From NCBI RefSeq assembly GCF_008087625.1, contig NZ_CP042997.1, forward strand, positions 3,720,001-3,784,000: a stretch of 64,000 nucleotides of DNA, read 5' to 3'. The notes below the pieces were generated by a model. The model was not told the origin of the DNA. It did no database searches and saw only the letters and a list, made by a program, of their open reading frames with translations. This document shows, piece after piece, positions 1-8,600 of this stretch; within the stretch, counting starts at the first letter, position 1, and the number at the start of each line of letters is the position of its first letter. The position numbers and the translations under genes are program-made. Source of the DNA: Aquisphaera giovannonii (GTDB lineage Bacteria > Planctomycetota > Planctomycetia > Isosphaerales > Isosphaeraceae).

Positions 1-1
1 G

Positions 2-3000
2 CTGTCCATCATCATCACCCTGGCTGGGGCCATCACGCTGGCCACCCTGCCGGTGGCCCAGTACCCGGACATCACGCCGCCCACGGTCGAGGTCTCGGCC
101 TACTACCCGGGCGCCAACGCCCAGGTCGTCGCCGACACCGTGGCCGCGCCGATCGAGCAGCAGGTCAACGGCGTCGAGAACATGATGTACATGTCGTCCC
201 AGTGCACCAACGACGGCACGTACATCCTGACGGTGACGTTCAAGCCCGGCACCGACCTGAACATGGCCCAGGTGCTCGTGCAGAACCGCGAGTCGCTCGC
301 CGAGCCGATCCTCCCGGACCTGGTCAAGCGGCGCGGGGTGTCGGTGAAGAAGAAGTCGCCCAGCATCCTGATGATCATCAACGTCTTCTCGCCCGACGGG
401 TCGAAGGACAACCTCTACATCAGCAACTACGCGACAATCCAGCTCCGCGACGAGCTCGCCCGGCTGGACGGCGTCGGCGACATCACCTACATCGGCCAGC
501 GGAATTACAGCATGCGGGTCTGGCTCGACCCGCAGAAGATGACCTTCCGGGGCCTGACCTCGTCCGACATCGTCGCGGCGATCGAGCAGCAGAACATCCA
601 GGTGGCCGCCGGCCAGCTCGGCCAGCCGCCGGTGGACACCGGCCAGGCCTTCCAGTTCACCATCACGACCAAGGGGAGGCTCTCGGAGGCCGAGGACTTC
701 TCCGACATGATCCTCAAGACCGACGTGAACGGGGGCGTCGTCCGCCTCCGCGACGTCGGCCGGATCGAGCTCGGCGCCCAGGGCTACGACCAGGCCTGCA
801 CGCTCGACGGCAAGCCGACCGTGGCCCTCTCGGTGTATCAGCGCCCCGGCTCGAACGCGCTCGATACCGCGAGCCTCGTCCGCGAGAAGATGGAGGAGCT
901 GAAGCAGCGGTTCCCCGACGGCGTGGACTACGCGATCGTCTACGACACCACGCCGTTCATCACCGAGTCGGTCGCCGAGGTGTTCAAGACCCTCCGGGAC
1001 GCCGTCATCCTCGTGGCCATCGTCGTCCTCCTGTTCCTCCAGAACTGGCGGAGCGCCCTGATCCCGCTGATCGCCGTCCCCGTGGCCATCGTGGGCACGT
1101 TCGCGGTGATGGCCTGCTTCGGCTTCTCGCTGAACAACCTGACGCTGTTCGGCCTTGTGCTGGCGATCGGCATCGTGGTGGACGACGCCATCGTCGTCGT
1201 CGAGGCCGTGGAGCACCACATCGAGCACGGGCTGGCGCCGCGCGAGGCGACCATCCGGGCCATGGAGCAGGTGTCCGCCCCGGTGATCGCGGTCGGGCTG
1301 GTTCTCACCGCGGTGTTCCTGCCCTGCGCGTTCATCACGGGGATCACCGGGCAGTTCTACCGCCAGTTCGCCCTGACGATCGCGACCTCCACGATCATCT
1401 CCGCCTTCAACTCGCTGACCCTGAGCCCCGCCCTCGCCGCCCTGCTGCTCAAGCCCCGCCAGAAGGGGGTCTATGAGGCGCTGCCCGTCTTCGCCTTCGT
1501 CGCGGCCGGCGGCTGGGCCGGCAGCCTGTTCGCCCCGCAGCTCGCGGGATGGCTCGGCGGCATGGTCCATGGTCCGCTCCCGGAATACCTGACGATGGAC
1601 CGCCTCGGGCTCCTCGCGGGGATCGCCATCGGCGCCCTGGCCGGCTGGATCGTCAGCGGCCCGATCAACCGGATCCTGGGCTGGCTGTTCTTCCTCTTCA
1701 ACCGGGCCTTCGACGCGGCGACGGGGCTCTACACGGGCGTCGTGTCGGGCCTCCTCCGGGTCAGCCTGGTGGTGCTCCTGATCTACGGCGGCCTCCTCGG
1801 CCTGACCTACTGGGGCTTCACGCGGACGCCCACGGGGTTCATCCCCGCCCAGGACAAGGGCTACCTCCTTGTCAACGTTCAGCTCCCCGACTCCTCGTCG
1901 CTGGAGCGCACGCAGGGGGTCATGAAGCGGGTCGAGCAGCTCGCCGGGGCCCAGCCGGGCGTCGCGCACACGCTCGCCATCGCCGGGCAGTCGATCCTGA
2001 TGAACGCCAACGCCCCCAACTTCGGGGCCATGTACGTCATGCTGGACGAGTTCCACCACCGGGCCCACTCCGGGCTCACCGGGCCGGCGGTCGCGTCCCA
2101 CCTCCAGGCGGCGCTCGAGGAGGAGATCAAGGAGGGGCTGGTCAACGTCTTCGAGGCCCCGCCGGTGGACGGCCTGGGCACCGCCGGCGGCTTCAAGATC
2201 GTTGTCGAGGACCGCGGCGACCTGGGCTCCGGGGAGATCGAGTCGGTGGCCAACCGGATCGTCGCCTCGGGCTCGGCGGACGGCCTGCTCCAGGGCCTGT
2301 TCACGAGCTTCCGGGCCGACACGCCGTGGCTCTACCTGGACATCGATCGCGAGAAGGCCAAGCTCCTGGGCGTCTCCATCGGCGAGCTGTTCAACACCCT
2401 GCAGGTCTACCTGGGCTCGCTGTACGTCAACGACTTCAACCGATTCGGCCGCACCTGGCAGGTCAACATCCAGGGCGACGCCAACTTCCGCAAGCAGATC
2501 GAGGACCTCTCCGGCCTCCGCGTCCGCAGCGACCGGGGGGGCATGGTCCCGCTGGGGTCGCTGGCGCAGATCCGCGACGTGAGCGGGCCGGTGATGATCA
2601 TCCGCTACAACCTCTACCCGTCGGCCACCGTGAACTTCAACTCGTCGCCCGGCACGAGCTCGGGCCAGGCGCTTCAAGGGATGCAGCGGGTGGTCGACCG
2701 CGAGCTGCCCCAGTCGATGCGGTCCGTCTGGACCGAGCTGGCGCTGCTCCAGCTCGAGACCGGCAACACGGCGATGTACGCCTTCACGCTGGCGGTCATC
2801 CTCGTCTTCCTGGTGCTGGCCGCGCAGTACGAGAGCTGGTCGCTGCCCCTGGCGGTGATCCTCGTGGTGCCGATGTGCCTGCTCTGCTCGACGATCGGGG
2901 TGAACGCCGCGAAGATGGACATCAACATCTTCACCCAGGTCGGGTTCATCGTGCTCGTGGGCCTGGCGTGCAAGAACGCGATCCTCATCGTCGAATTCGC

Positions 3001-3415
3001 CAAGGCCCAGCGGGAGGCCGGCGCGACGCGGCTGCACGCCACGCTCGACGCCTGCGAGCTGCGGCTCCGGCCGATCATGATGACCTCGTTCGCGTTCATC
3101 CTCGGCGTCGTGCCCCTGATCACCTCCACCGGCGCCGGCTCGGAGATGCGGCAGACGCTCGGCGTCGCGGTGTTCAGCGGCATGCTGGGTGTCACCCTGT
3201 TCGGGATCTTCCTGACGCCCGTGTTCTTCTACGTCATCCAGTGGGTGGAGGATCGCCGCGGGGGCGGCGACGGGAAGAAGCCCAAGGCCGCCGCGGAGGC
3301 GTCCCGCAACGTCGATCCCAACGGCGACGGTCACCACGCGGTCGGCTCGAACGGGGATGCTCACCATCCGGCCCCGGTCCTGACGGCCGAGGTCCAGCGT
3401 TCGCCCGCCAACTGA
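2..3415 (+). CDS. RND multidrug efflux permease (HAE1/AcrB family), 5' truncated by window edge
   Basis: Inner-membrane proton-driven pump subunit that works with a periplasmic adaptor and an outer-membrane channel to export hydrophobic compounds. The reading frame is open to the left edge, and the first residues match the end of the first membrane helix of AcrB-type pumps (LPVAQYP), so only about 15-25 residues are missing. The paired aspartates of the proton relay are visible in GIVVDDAIVVVE (D394 and D395 of the visible protein), and the relay lysine lies in the GLACKNAILIVEF helix (K991). The visible part is 1137 residues, longer than AcrB (about 1050). Much of the excess is an insertion after the sixth helix (about nt 1470-1700) with two more hydrophobic stretches. 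The tail is charged and rich in His, Asn and Gly. The adaptor gene would be expected to the left. The family is certain; the substrate is unknown. Confidence 0.95.
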   Translation: MSIIITLAGAITLATLPVAQYPDITPPTVEVSAYYPGANAQVVADTVAAPIEQQVNGVENMMYMSSQCTNDGTYILTVTFKPGTDLNMAQVLVQNRESLAEPILPDLVKRRGVSVKKKSPSILMIINVFSPDGSKDNLYISNYATIQLRDELARLDGVGDITYIGQRNYSMRVWLDPQKMTFRGLTSSDIVAAIEQQNIQVAAGQLGQPPVDTGQAFQFTITTKGRLSEAEDFSDMILKTDVNGGVVRLRDVGRIELGAQGYDQACTLDGKPTVALSVYQRPGSNALDTASLVREKMEELKQRFPDGVDYAIVYDTTPFITESVAEVFKTLRDAVILVAIVVLLFLQNWRSALIPLIAVPVAIVGTFAVMACFGFSLNNLTLFGLVLAIGIVVDDAIVVVEAVEHHIEHGLAPREATIRAMEQVSAPVIAVGLVLTAVFLPCAFITGITGQFYRQFALTIATSTIISAFNSLTLSPALAALLLKPRQKGVYEALPVFAFVAAGGWAGSLFAPQLAGWLGGMVHGPLPEYLTMDRLGLLAGIAIGALAGWIVSGPINRILGWLFFLFNRAFDAATGLYTGVVSGLLRVSLVVLLIYGGLLGLTYWGFTRTPTGFIPAQDKGYLLVNVQLPDSSSLERTQGVMKRVEQLAGAQPGVAHTLAIAGQSILMNANAPNFGAMYVMLDEFHHRAHSGLTGPAVASHLQAALEEEIKEGLVNVFEAPPVDGLGTAGGFKIVVEDRGDLGSGEIESVANRIVASGSADGLLQGLFTSFRADTPWLYLDIDREKAKLLGVSIGELFNTLQVYLGSLYVNDFNRFGRTWQVNIQGDANFRKQIEDLSGLRVRSDRGGMVPLGSLAQIRDVSGPVMIIRYNLYPSATVNFNSSPGTSSGQALQGMQRVVDRELPQSMRSVWTELALLQLETGNTAMYAFTLAVILVFLVLAAQYESWSLPLAVILVVPMCLLCSTIGVNAAKMDINIFTQVGFIVLVGLACKNAILIVEFAKAQREAGATRLHATLDACELRLRPIMMTSFAFILGVVPLITSTGAGSEMRQTLGVAVFSGMLGVTLFGIFLTPVFFYVIQWVEDRRGGGDGKKPKAAAEASRNVDPNGDGHHAVGSNGDAHHPAPVLTAEVQRSPAN

Positions 3416-3423
3416 AGCATGCG

Positions 3424-3454
3424 GGGGCGGTCCGGGCAGGTCCCGGGCCGCCCC
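3424..3454. terminator. Hairpin between convergent genes, probable bidirectional terminator
   Basis: Two 13-base arms (3424-3436 and 3442-3454) pair around a 5-base loop with a single G-T wobble. The hairpin sits directly behind the efflux pump stop codon and faces the end of the convergent DUF1559 gene. There is no strong T-run, so termination is inferred from position and stem strength only. Confidence 0.5.
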
Positions 3455-3486
3455 TCGCGTCTTATGGCCGCCTTCAGCACGGCCCC

Positions 3487-4626
3487 TCAATAGGCGTCGG
3501 CGCTGACCACCTCGCCGCCGTTGACCGTCCCGATGGCCTGCCAGACCCCGACCTTCATCCCGGTCCCGGGGACCCACACCGACTGGTCCCTGGTCGCCCC
3601 GACGGGATAGCCCGTGGCCGGGACGAGCTGCCAGGTGTCGATCGAGTCCTTGATGAACCGCACCGAGCCGTCCACGAAGGCGACATTGATGCCGCCGGGG
3701 TGGAAGCTCGAGGCGCCGTTGACGAAGGCGCCTCCCTGGTCCACGGTCGCCACGTTCAGCGTCTTCTTCTGCGGGTTCACGGGCCAGTAGTGGGCGTAGC
3801 TCGTGTCGCCCAGGTTGCCCGACGTCCACCACTGCCAGTCCTCGAAGCTGCCGTGGGGCGAGTAGTCATTCTTCGAGAGGAGGCCGTGGGCGATCTCGCT
3901 GAAGGCGGCCGTGTTGCTCGTCCCGTCGGTCACCGCGGCGATCCGCACGGGTGCGCGGACGACGCCGGCGTAGGTGGGTAGGAGGGCCGACCCGGCCGCC
4001 CCGTAGCCGTTGGAGACGAACACGCCGTTGAACTGCTTCAGGGCGGCCGCCCTGTGGGCGGCATCGGCCGTCCCCCCGGGCCAGGTGCCGGTGGGGCTGC
4101 CCGTCCAGGAGCCCCAGTTCCCGCGGTAGTTGGAGTAGCACATGGGATGCGGGAGGTTGTTGTAGATCTCCGACGGGGCATAGGTGGAACGATAACCCTG
4201 GATGGATCCGTCGCTCGGGCACCAGATCGTCGCCACGCCCGTCCCGTCGATCGTCGAGTTGACGTCCCCGAAGGCCTCCACGGAGGTGTTGTAGCTGTTC
4301 CAGAGCGCCCCCTGCTCGTAGTACGGCAGCAGGGCCACCATCGGGCCGTAGCCGTTGCCGATGGAGCCGGCGCACGTGCCGCCGGCCTCGCACCACTGCC
4401 AGAAGAAGGCCATCGGGAACGAGCCGTTGGCGCTTTCATAATTCGCCAGCGCCAGGCCGAGCTGCTTGAGGTTGTTGGTGCACTGCGAGCGCCGGGCCGC
4501 CTCGCGGGCGCTCTGCACGGCCGGTAGCAGCAGGGCGATGAGGACGGCGATGATGGCGATCACGACGAGCAGCTCGATCAGCGTGAAGCCGGGTCGAGAC
4601 GCGGCGGTCGGTCTTCTCTCGTGCAT
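3487..4626 (-). CDS. DUF1559 domain protein with type IV pilin-like N-terminus
   Basis: Surface or periplasmic pseudopilin-like protein of the large family expanded in planctomycetes; its molecular role is not established. The N-terminus carries the prepilin methylation signal [14 protein letters not shown], with cleavage expected after the Gly and Glu at mature position 5, followed by the family's hydrophobic helix and the QSAREAARR stretch. The C-terminus has the conserved H-G-G-x-N-V-x-F-x-D-G block and ends in SADAY, as does the second copy in this window. The start at 4626 (MHERRP) was chosen over one 25 codons upstream because AGGAG lies 7 bases ahead and the pilin signal then starts within 15 residues. 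The protein is 379 aa. A small lipoprotein gene precedes it by 93 bases on the same strand, as often seen for this family. Confidence 0.9.
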   Translation of the reverse strand: MHERRPTAASRPGFTLIELLVVIAIIAVLIALLLPAVQSAREAARRSQCTNNLKQLGLALANYESANGSFPMAFFWQWCEAGGTCAGSIGNGYGPMVALLPYYEQGALWNSYNTSVEAFGDVNSTIDGTGVATIWCPSDGSIQGYRSTYAPSEIYNNLPHPMCYSNYRGNWGSWTGSPTGTWPGGTADAAHRAAALKQFNGVFVSNGYGAAGSALLPTYAGVVRAPVRIAAVTDGTSNTAAFSEIAHGLLSKNDYSPHGSFEDWQWWTSGNLGDTSYAHYWPVNPQKKTLNVATVDQGGAFVNGASSFHPGGINVAFVDGSVRFIKDSIDTWQLVPATGYPVGATRDQSVWVPGTGMKVGVWQAIGTVNGGEVVSADAY

Positions 4627-4719
4627 GGGGCGGCTCCTGGTAGGGTAGGGGACGGGGTGGGGCGCGGTCCGATCGACGAGGCACGGTGATGGCGGGTACA
4701 CCGAGGCGAGGAGGGCCGA

Positions 4720-4935
4720 TCAGAGGCCCCCGTCCTTCGGCCCGGCCGGCTTGGCGGACTTGTCCTTCGCGGGGGGGGCCGCCGCGTCTTCCTTGCCGCC
4801 GCCGTCGCGACGGGGCGGCGAGATGGTCCCGCGCGAGGGCTGGGCCGGGTCCTCGCTGCACCCCGAGGCGCCGACGAGCCCCGCCGCCACGAACGCCGAA
4901 CCGAAGACGAATCCAAGACACCGACGACGATTCAT
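4720..4935 (-). CDS. Small predicted lipoprotein, 71 aa
   Basis: Very small secreted protein. It starts with MNRRRC, then a hydrophobic stretch, then a lipobox ending in ASGC (Cys26), so it is probably lipidated and held in a membrane. The mature part of about 45 residues is charged and rich in Pro, Lys, Gly and Asp, with no recognisable fold. The start at 4935 has a good AAGGAA ribosome site; an upstream in-frame Met would give a poorer signal peptide. It lies 93 bases ahead of the DUF1559 gene on the same strand and is probably co-transcribed with it. The second DUF1559 gene here is also coupled to a lipoprotein gene, although that one is larger and unrelated in sequence. Confidence 0.65.
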   Translation of the reverse strand: MNRRRCLGFVFGSAFVAAGLVGASGCSEDPAQPSRGTISPPRRDGGGKEDAAAPPAKDKSAKPAGPKDGGL

Positions 4936-5496
4936 GTGAAGGTTCCTTTTTCCGAGACGCGTGGATGCGCAAGCCGCCACCCCCGCGAGGACGCGGGGCG
5001 CGGGAGGTCGTGCGACCTCCGCTTTTCATGGCCAAGGGACCGGGGCGCGAGGATTCTTCGAGGAGTCGGGGCCCTCCGAATGGATTCGGAGTACCCCGCC
5101 CCGGTCGAGGGCTATTCCCTGCTCCCCAAAGGCGAACTGCGTGGTGTCGGGGCGGGCCGACGCCTCGGCCTCGGAGAGTACGCGGCGGAGGTGACGGCCG
5201 ATGGAGAGGACGGACTGAGCGCGGACAGCGGACGCGGGGCGACCGATGGCCCCTGACTGAAGCGACTTCGACTGGTGGAAGAGACAACCGATCAGCGAGC
5301 GAAGATGGAGAGGAAGCGGCGATATCGTAATCCAATTATTGCACGATTCAAGCCCCCGGTCGAAATCGTTGGCGTATCGACGCCTCGCGGAGCCCGGGGC
5401 CCTGCCTCGTTGAGTCGCGGTCGCGCGAGGCGTAGAGTGGACGTGTCGGTGAGATCCGAACACTCGAATGCGAGCGACGAAGTCGCGGGTGATGCC
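4936..5496. other. Intergenic region, 561 nt, no gene recognised
   Basis: Separates the divergent lipoprotein and patatin genes and should hold both promoters. It contains a lower-GC patch at about 5320-5350. On the minus strand, TTGAAT and TACGAT 16 bases apart in this patch could be a promoter, but it lies about 400 bases from the lipoprotein start, so I do not claim it. Open frames through this stretch lack recognisable protein features. Confidence 0.5.
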
Positions 5497-6498
5497 ATGG
5501 AGACCGGGTCCCGGAGCAGGGTGGCGATCGCGTGCCAGGGCGGCGGCAGCCATACGGCGTTCTCCTCGGGCGTCCTGCAGGAGTTGCTCGGCGACCTGCC
5601 CGGGGACGCGGAGATCGTGGGCATCAGCGGCACCTCCGGGGGCGCCATCTGCGCGGCGATCGCCTGGGACGGCCTGGTGCGGGGCGAGCCGGAAGCGGCG
5701 GCCGTCAAGCTCCGCCGGTTCTGGGGCGAGGTCGCGGCCCGCGACCCGCTGGACAAGCTCCTCAACGAGGCCCTCCTGGCCTCGATCCGCCTCCGCGACC
5801 ACATGGCCTTCCCCGAGGTCAGCCCGTACCTCCTGCCCACCTGGGGCGAGGAGCGCTTCCTCCAGCTGCTCCGCGACCACCTGGACTTCGCCGAGCTCCG
5901 CCGGCTCGCCGGGCGGCCCGGGGCCCCGGCGCTGCACATCGGCGCGGTGGAGATCCTCACCGGGCATTTCGAGGTCTTCGAGGGCCACGAGCTGACGGCG
6001 GAATGCCTGCTCGCCTCGGCGGCGATCCCCCAGCTCTTCCGGGCGGTCCGCATCGAGGGGAAGGGGACGTACTGGGACGGCCTCTTCTCCCAGAACCCTC
6101 CCATCCACGACCTTCCTCATCTCAATATCAACGAGCTGTGGGTGATCCAGATCAACCCCAGCACATGCCCCCGCGTCCCGACGCAGACGCACGAGATCAT
6201 CGACCGGCAGAATGAGCTCTCGGGGAACCTGTCCATGGAGCAGGAGCTCCGGCAGATCGAGATGCTCAACCGCCTGATCGCCCGGCGGGCGATCACCGAC
6301 CCGAGGTTCCACCCGATCGACGTCCGGCGGATCGCCCTCGATCGCGACCTGGACTACTCGACCAAGCTCGACCGCTGGCCGAGCTTCCTGGAGGAGCTGA
6401 GCGAGTACGGCCGGACCAAGGCGCGACGATTCCTGGGCGAGCGACGGGACCGATCCGAGGCCGTCGCCGCGCCCGCCGCGGGCGGGCCGTCGGCCTGA
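5497..6498 (+). CDS. Patatin-like phospholipase family protein
   Basis: Predicted serine acyl hydrolase acting on lipids. The patatin features occur in order: the oxyanion-hole glycines in ACQGGGSHTAF (Gly15-17), the nucleophile elbow G-T-S-G-G with Ser47, and the second catalytic residue in YWDGLFS (Asp194), forming the Ser-Asp dyad. The protein is 333 aa, normal for the bacterial soluble family, and has no signal peptide, so it is probably cytoplasmic. The start at 5497 was chosen because the patatin fold begins within ten residues; the frame stays open further upstream without family similarity. It is convergent with the porin gene, 22 bases away. The substrate cannot be read from sequence. 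Confidence 0.9.
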   Translation: METGSRSRVAIACQGGGSHTAFSSGVLQELLGDLPGDAEIVGISGTSGGAICAAIAWDGLVRGEPEAAAVKLRRFWGEVAARDPLDKLLNEALLASIRLRDHMAFPEVSPYLLPTWGEERFLQLLRDHLDFAELRRLAGRPGAPALHIGAVEILTGHFEVFEGHELTAECLLASAAIPQLFRAVRIEGKGTYWDGLFSQNPPIHDLPHLNINELWVIQINPSTCPRVPTQTHEIIDRQNELSGNLSMEQELRQIEMLNRLIARRAITDPRFHPIDVRRIALDRDLDYSTKLDRWPSFLEELSEYGRTKARRFLGERRDRSEAVAAPAAGGPSA

Positions 6499-6500
6499 GG

Positions 6501-6515
6501 CCCGGCCGCGCCGGG
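6501..6515. terminator. Short GC hairpin between convergent genes
   Basis: A 6-bp stem (CCCGGC and GCCGGG) around a 3-base loop lies in the 22-base gap between the patatin and porin stop codons. It has no T-run, so it may be only a weak or chance terminator. Confidence 0.3.
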
Positions 6516-6520
6516 CGGGA

Positions 6521-8275
6521 TCAGAAGTCCGTGAACCATTGCAACTGGTAGAGCACGCCACTCTCGCCGGCCCGGTAGCCGGTGAGGATGTTCTGCGCCG
6601 GGGAGCGCTGGATGCCGAGGACCTCCGCGGTCATCCTCCATTCCCGGGAGCCCAGGACGTACCAGTTGGCGCCGCCGCCGACCTCGTAGCCGCCCCCGAA
6701 CGGGCCGCTGACGAACGAGGTCCGTAGGAAGCCTTCCAGCCTCCTGGGGACCACGAAGTAGCCGGCCTGGAGGAGGCCGCCGTGGTCGAAGATCGATCGC
6801 ATCGGCGGGCTCGCCCCCGCGGAGCGGAAGCCGTCGAGCCAGCGGAAGAAGTACTCGCCGCTGACCCCGACCCCGCGATACTTGAAGGCGGCGTCGACGG
6901 TCCAGAGCTGCACCGCGGTGGAGGCCAGCTCGACGCCGGGACCCAGCGAGCCGACGCGGAACAGCGGGACGCCGTCGGACAGGCGGATGATCGTGTCCTC
7001 CGGGTTCCCGAGCTGGAGGGCGGTGAAGCCCTGGTTCTGCTCCCGGGCGAGGGCCAGGCTCGTCCCCAGGCGCGGGGTGAACCGCTCGTGGTGCTCGGCA
7101 TCCGAGGGCCCCGGCCCGAACGCGCCAAGGGGCTCCCAGCGCAGCGTCCCGCCGAAGGTCGCCGCCGCGCCGAGGCGCTCGACCCCCTGGCTGAAGCGGT
7201 TCAAGGAGTTCGCCAGCATGGCCACGTAGTGGAGCCCATCGACCGGCTCCCCCTGGATCCAGATGCCGGGGCTGATGTTGGGGCGGAAGAACGTGGTGGC
7301 CATGAGCCGGTCGGAGCCCATCGTGTAGCGGAACGACTCGTACCACTCGCGCGTCCCCGGGACCATCCAGTTGCCCACGCGGAGGTCCAGGGCCCGGCTG
7401 AATCGGTAGTTGATCCACCCCAGGTAGACCGTGTCGTTGAGCGCGGTCGACGAGAAGATCCAGGCCGTGAACTGGAGCCGGGGGTCCAGGGCGTAACCCG
7501 TGAAGCCGATGAAGTTGCGATTCACCTCCAGCGACTGGAAGTTGCGGACGGGGAGCGTCGCTCCCCGGTGATCGGTCCAGGTCGCGCGGCTCTTCGCGAA
7601 GTTGAAGTAGCGGGCCTGGGTGAAGACGTCCACGCGTAGCTCGAACGGCACGCTCCTCTCGTCGCGCGGCCGCACCAGCACGAACTGCCCGCGTTCGTCG
7701 TCGTAGTCGCCGACGAAGAACCGAGACGTGCCGGACGTGGAGGTCCAGGCCGGCGGAGGGGAAGGGGCGAAGAATCTCGGGTCCCATCCCTCCCCGGAGC
7801 TGGCATTCCCGACCTGGCCCCGCAACCATCCGGCCTGGTCCGGGGCGGAGGCCTTCGGCATGGCGGGCGACGGGGTCCCGCCGGGGGAGGCGATCGAGGG
7901 CAAATCCGCCCGATCCAGCCGGCGGTTGAGCGAGTCGTACTTGCCGGAGACCTCGCGGAACCTCTCGCCCAGGGCCCGGTTCTCCCTCGCGAGCCGGTCG
8001 TTCTGCTCGGCCAGCCGGGCATTCTGCTCCTCGACCCGCTGGAGGCGACGGGCCAGCTGCTCGACGGTGATCCGCTCCGAGTCCACCGCGGGCGGGGTGG
8101 TTGGGAAGACGGGCGGCTGTGCCGACGCCACCCCGGGCAGGAGGGCCGAAAGCCCGAGCAGGGCTGCCGGGAGGCATAGGCCGATCGACCGCCCGCTCGT
8201 GGGCGTGCCCGATCGCCGGTTCTGGGCCTGACGGAGGGCCATGCCAGTCGCCCCGCGGACGGATTCGGCGTCCAT
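6521..8275 (-). CDS. Outer-membrane porin, phosphate-selective OprO/OprP-like
   Basis: Predicted 16-strand beta-barrel channel in the outer membrane. A signal peptide ends near GVASAQ. A coiled-coil-like segment rich in Glu, Gln, Asn and Arg follows (roughly residues 65-110), probably a periplasmic trimerisation helix. The rest alternates polar and aromatic residues in short strands and ends in aromatic FTDF, typical of barrel C-termini. Such planctomycete proteins resemble phosphate-selective porin O/P in overall layout, but substrate specificity is not shown. The start at 8275 has GAGG about 10 bases ahead; a start at 8242 would give a shorter n-region (about 20 residues) and is a real alternative. 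The protein is 584 aa. Confidence 0.75.
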   Translation of the reverse strand: MDAESVRGATGMALRQAQNRRSGTPTSGRSIGLCLPAALLGLSALLPGVASAQPPVFPTTPPAVDSERITVEQLARRLQRVEEQNARLAEQNDRLARENRALGERFREVSGKYDSLNRRLDRADLPSIASPGGTPSPAMPKASAPDQAGWLRGQVGNASSGEGWDPRFFAPSPPPAWTSTSGTSRFFVGDYDDERGQFVLVRPRDERSVPFELRVDVFTQARYFNFAKSRATWTDHRGATLPVRNFQSLEVNRNFIGFTGYALDPRLQFTAWIFSSTALNDTVYLGWINYRFSRALDLRVGNWMVPGTREWYESFRYTMGSDRLMATTFFRPNISPGIWIQGEPVDGLHYVAMLANSLNRFSQGVERLGAAATFGGTLRWEPLGAFGPGPSDAEHHERFTPRLGTSLALAREQNQGFTALQLGNPEDTIIRLSDGVPLFRVGSLGPGVELASTAVQLWTVDAAFKYRGVGVSGEYFFRWLDGFRSAGASPPMRSIFDHGGLLQAGYFVVPRRLEGFLRTSFVSGPFGGGYEVGGGANWYVLGSREWRMTAEVLGIQRSPAQNILTGYRAGESGVLYQLQWFTDF

Positions 8276-8600
8276 GCCCGCGCCGCCTCGGGGCGCACGG
8301 GCCCATGTCCCTATGTCGGCACGACGGGCGCCGCCGCTCCAGTCCGGCTTCCGGGATCCCGACCCTCCAGGGGCAGGGCAGCGTGTTGGCGCGGCGCGGC
8401 CCGCCCCATAGGATGACGGTATGTTGGACGGTCGGCCGGGATGAGCTCGGGAAATCGACGCGGCCCGTCGGGCCTCGGCTCGACGCCCGGAGCGACGATC
8501 ATCCGCACCGGCGGATCGGGCTGGCTGTAAGTCGAGGCGCGACGCCGCGAGGCGCCGGCTCCGGCCTCGATCCCGCGGATTCCCCTTGAGGAACGCCCCC
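8276..8600. other. Intergenic region, 325 nt, divergent promoters expected
   Basis: Lies between the divergent porin and large secreted protein genes. It is GC-rich, and I see no gene, strong hairpin or convincing promoter hexamers in it. Confidence 0.4.

Noticed and set aside
1549-3981. Long plus-strand frame overlapping the RND gene
   Set aside because: It is out of frame with the clear RND protein, is Arg/Pro/Gly-rich with no family motif, and is a by-product of high GC.
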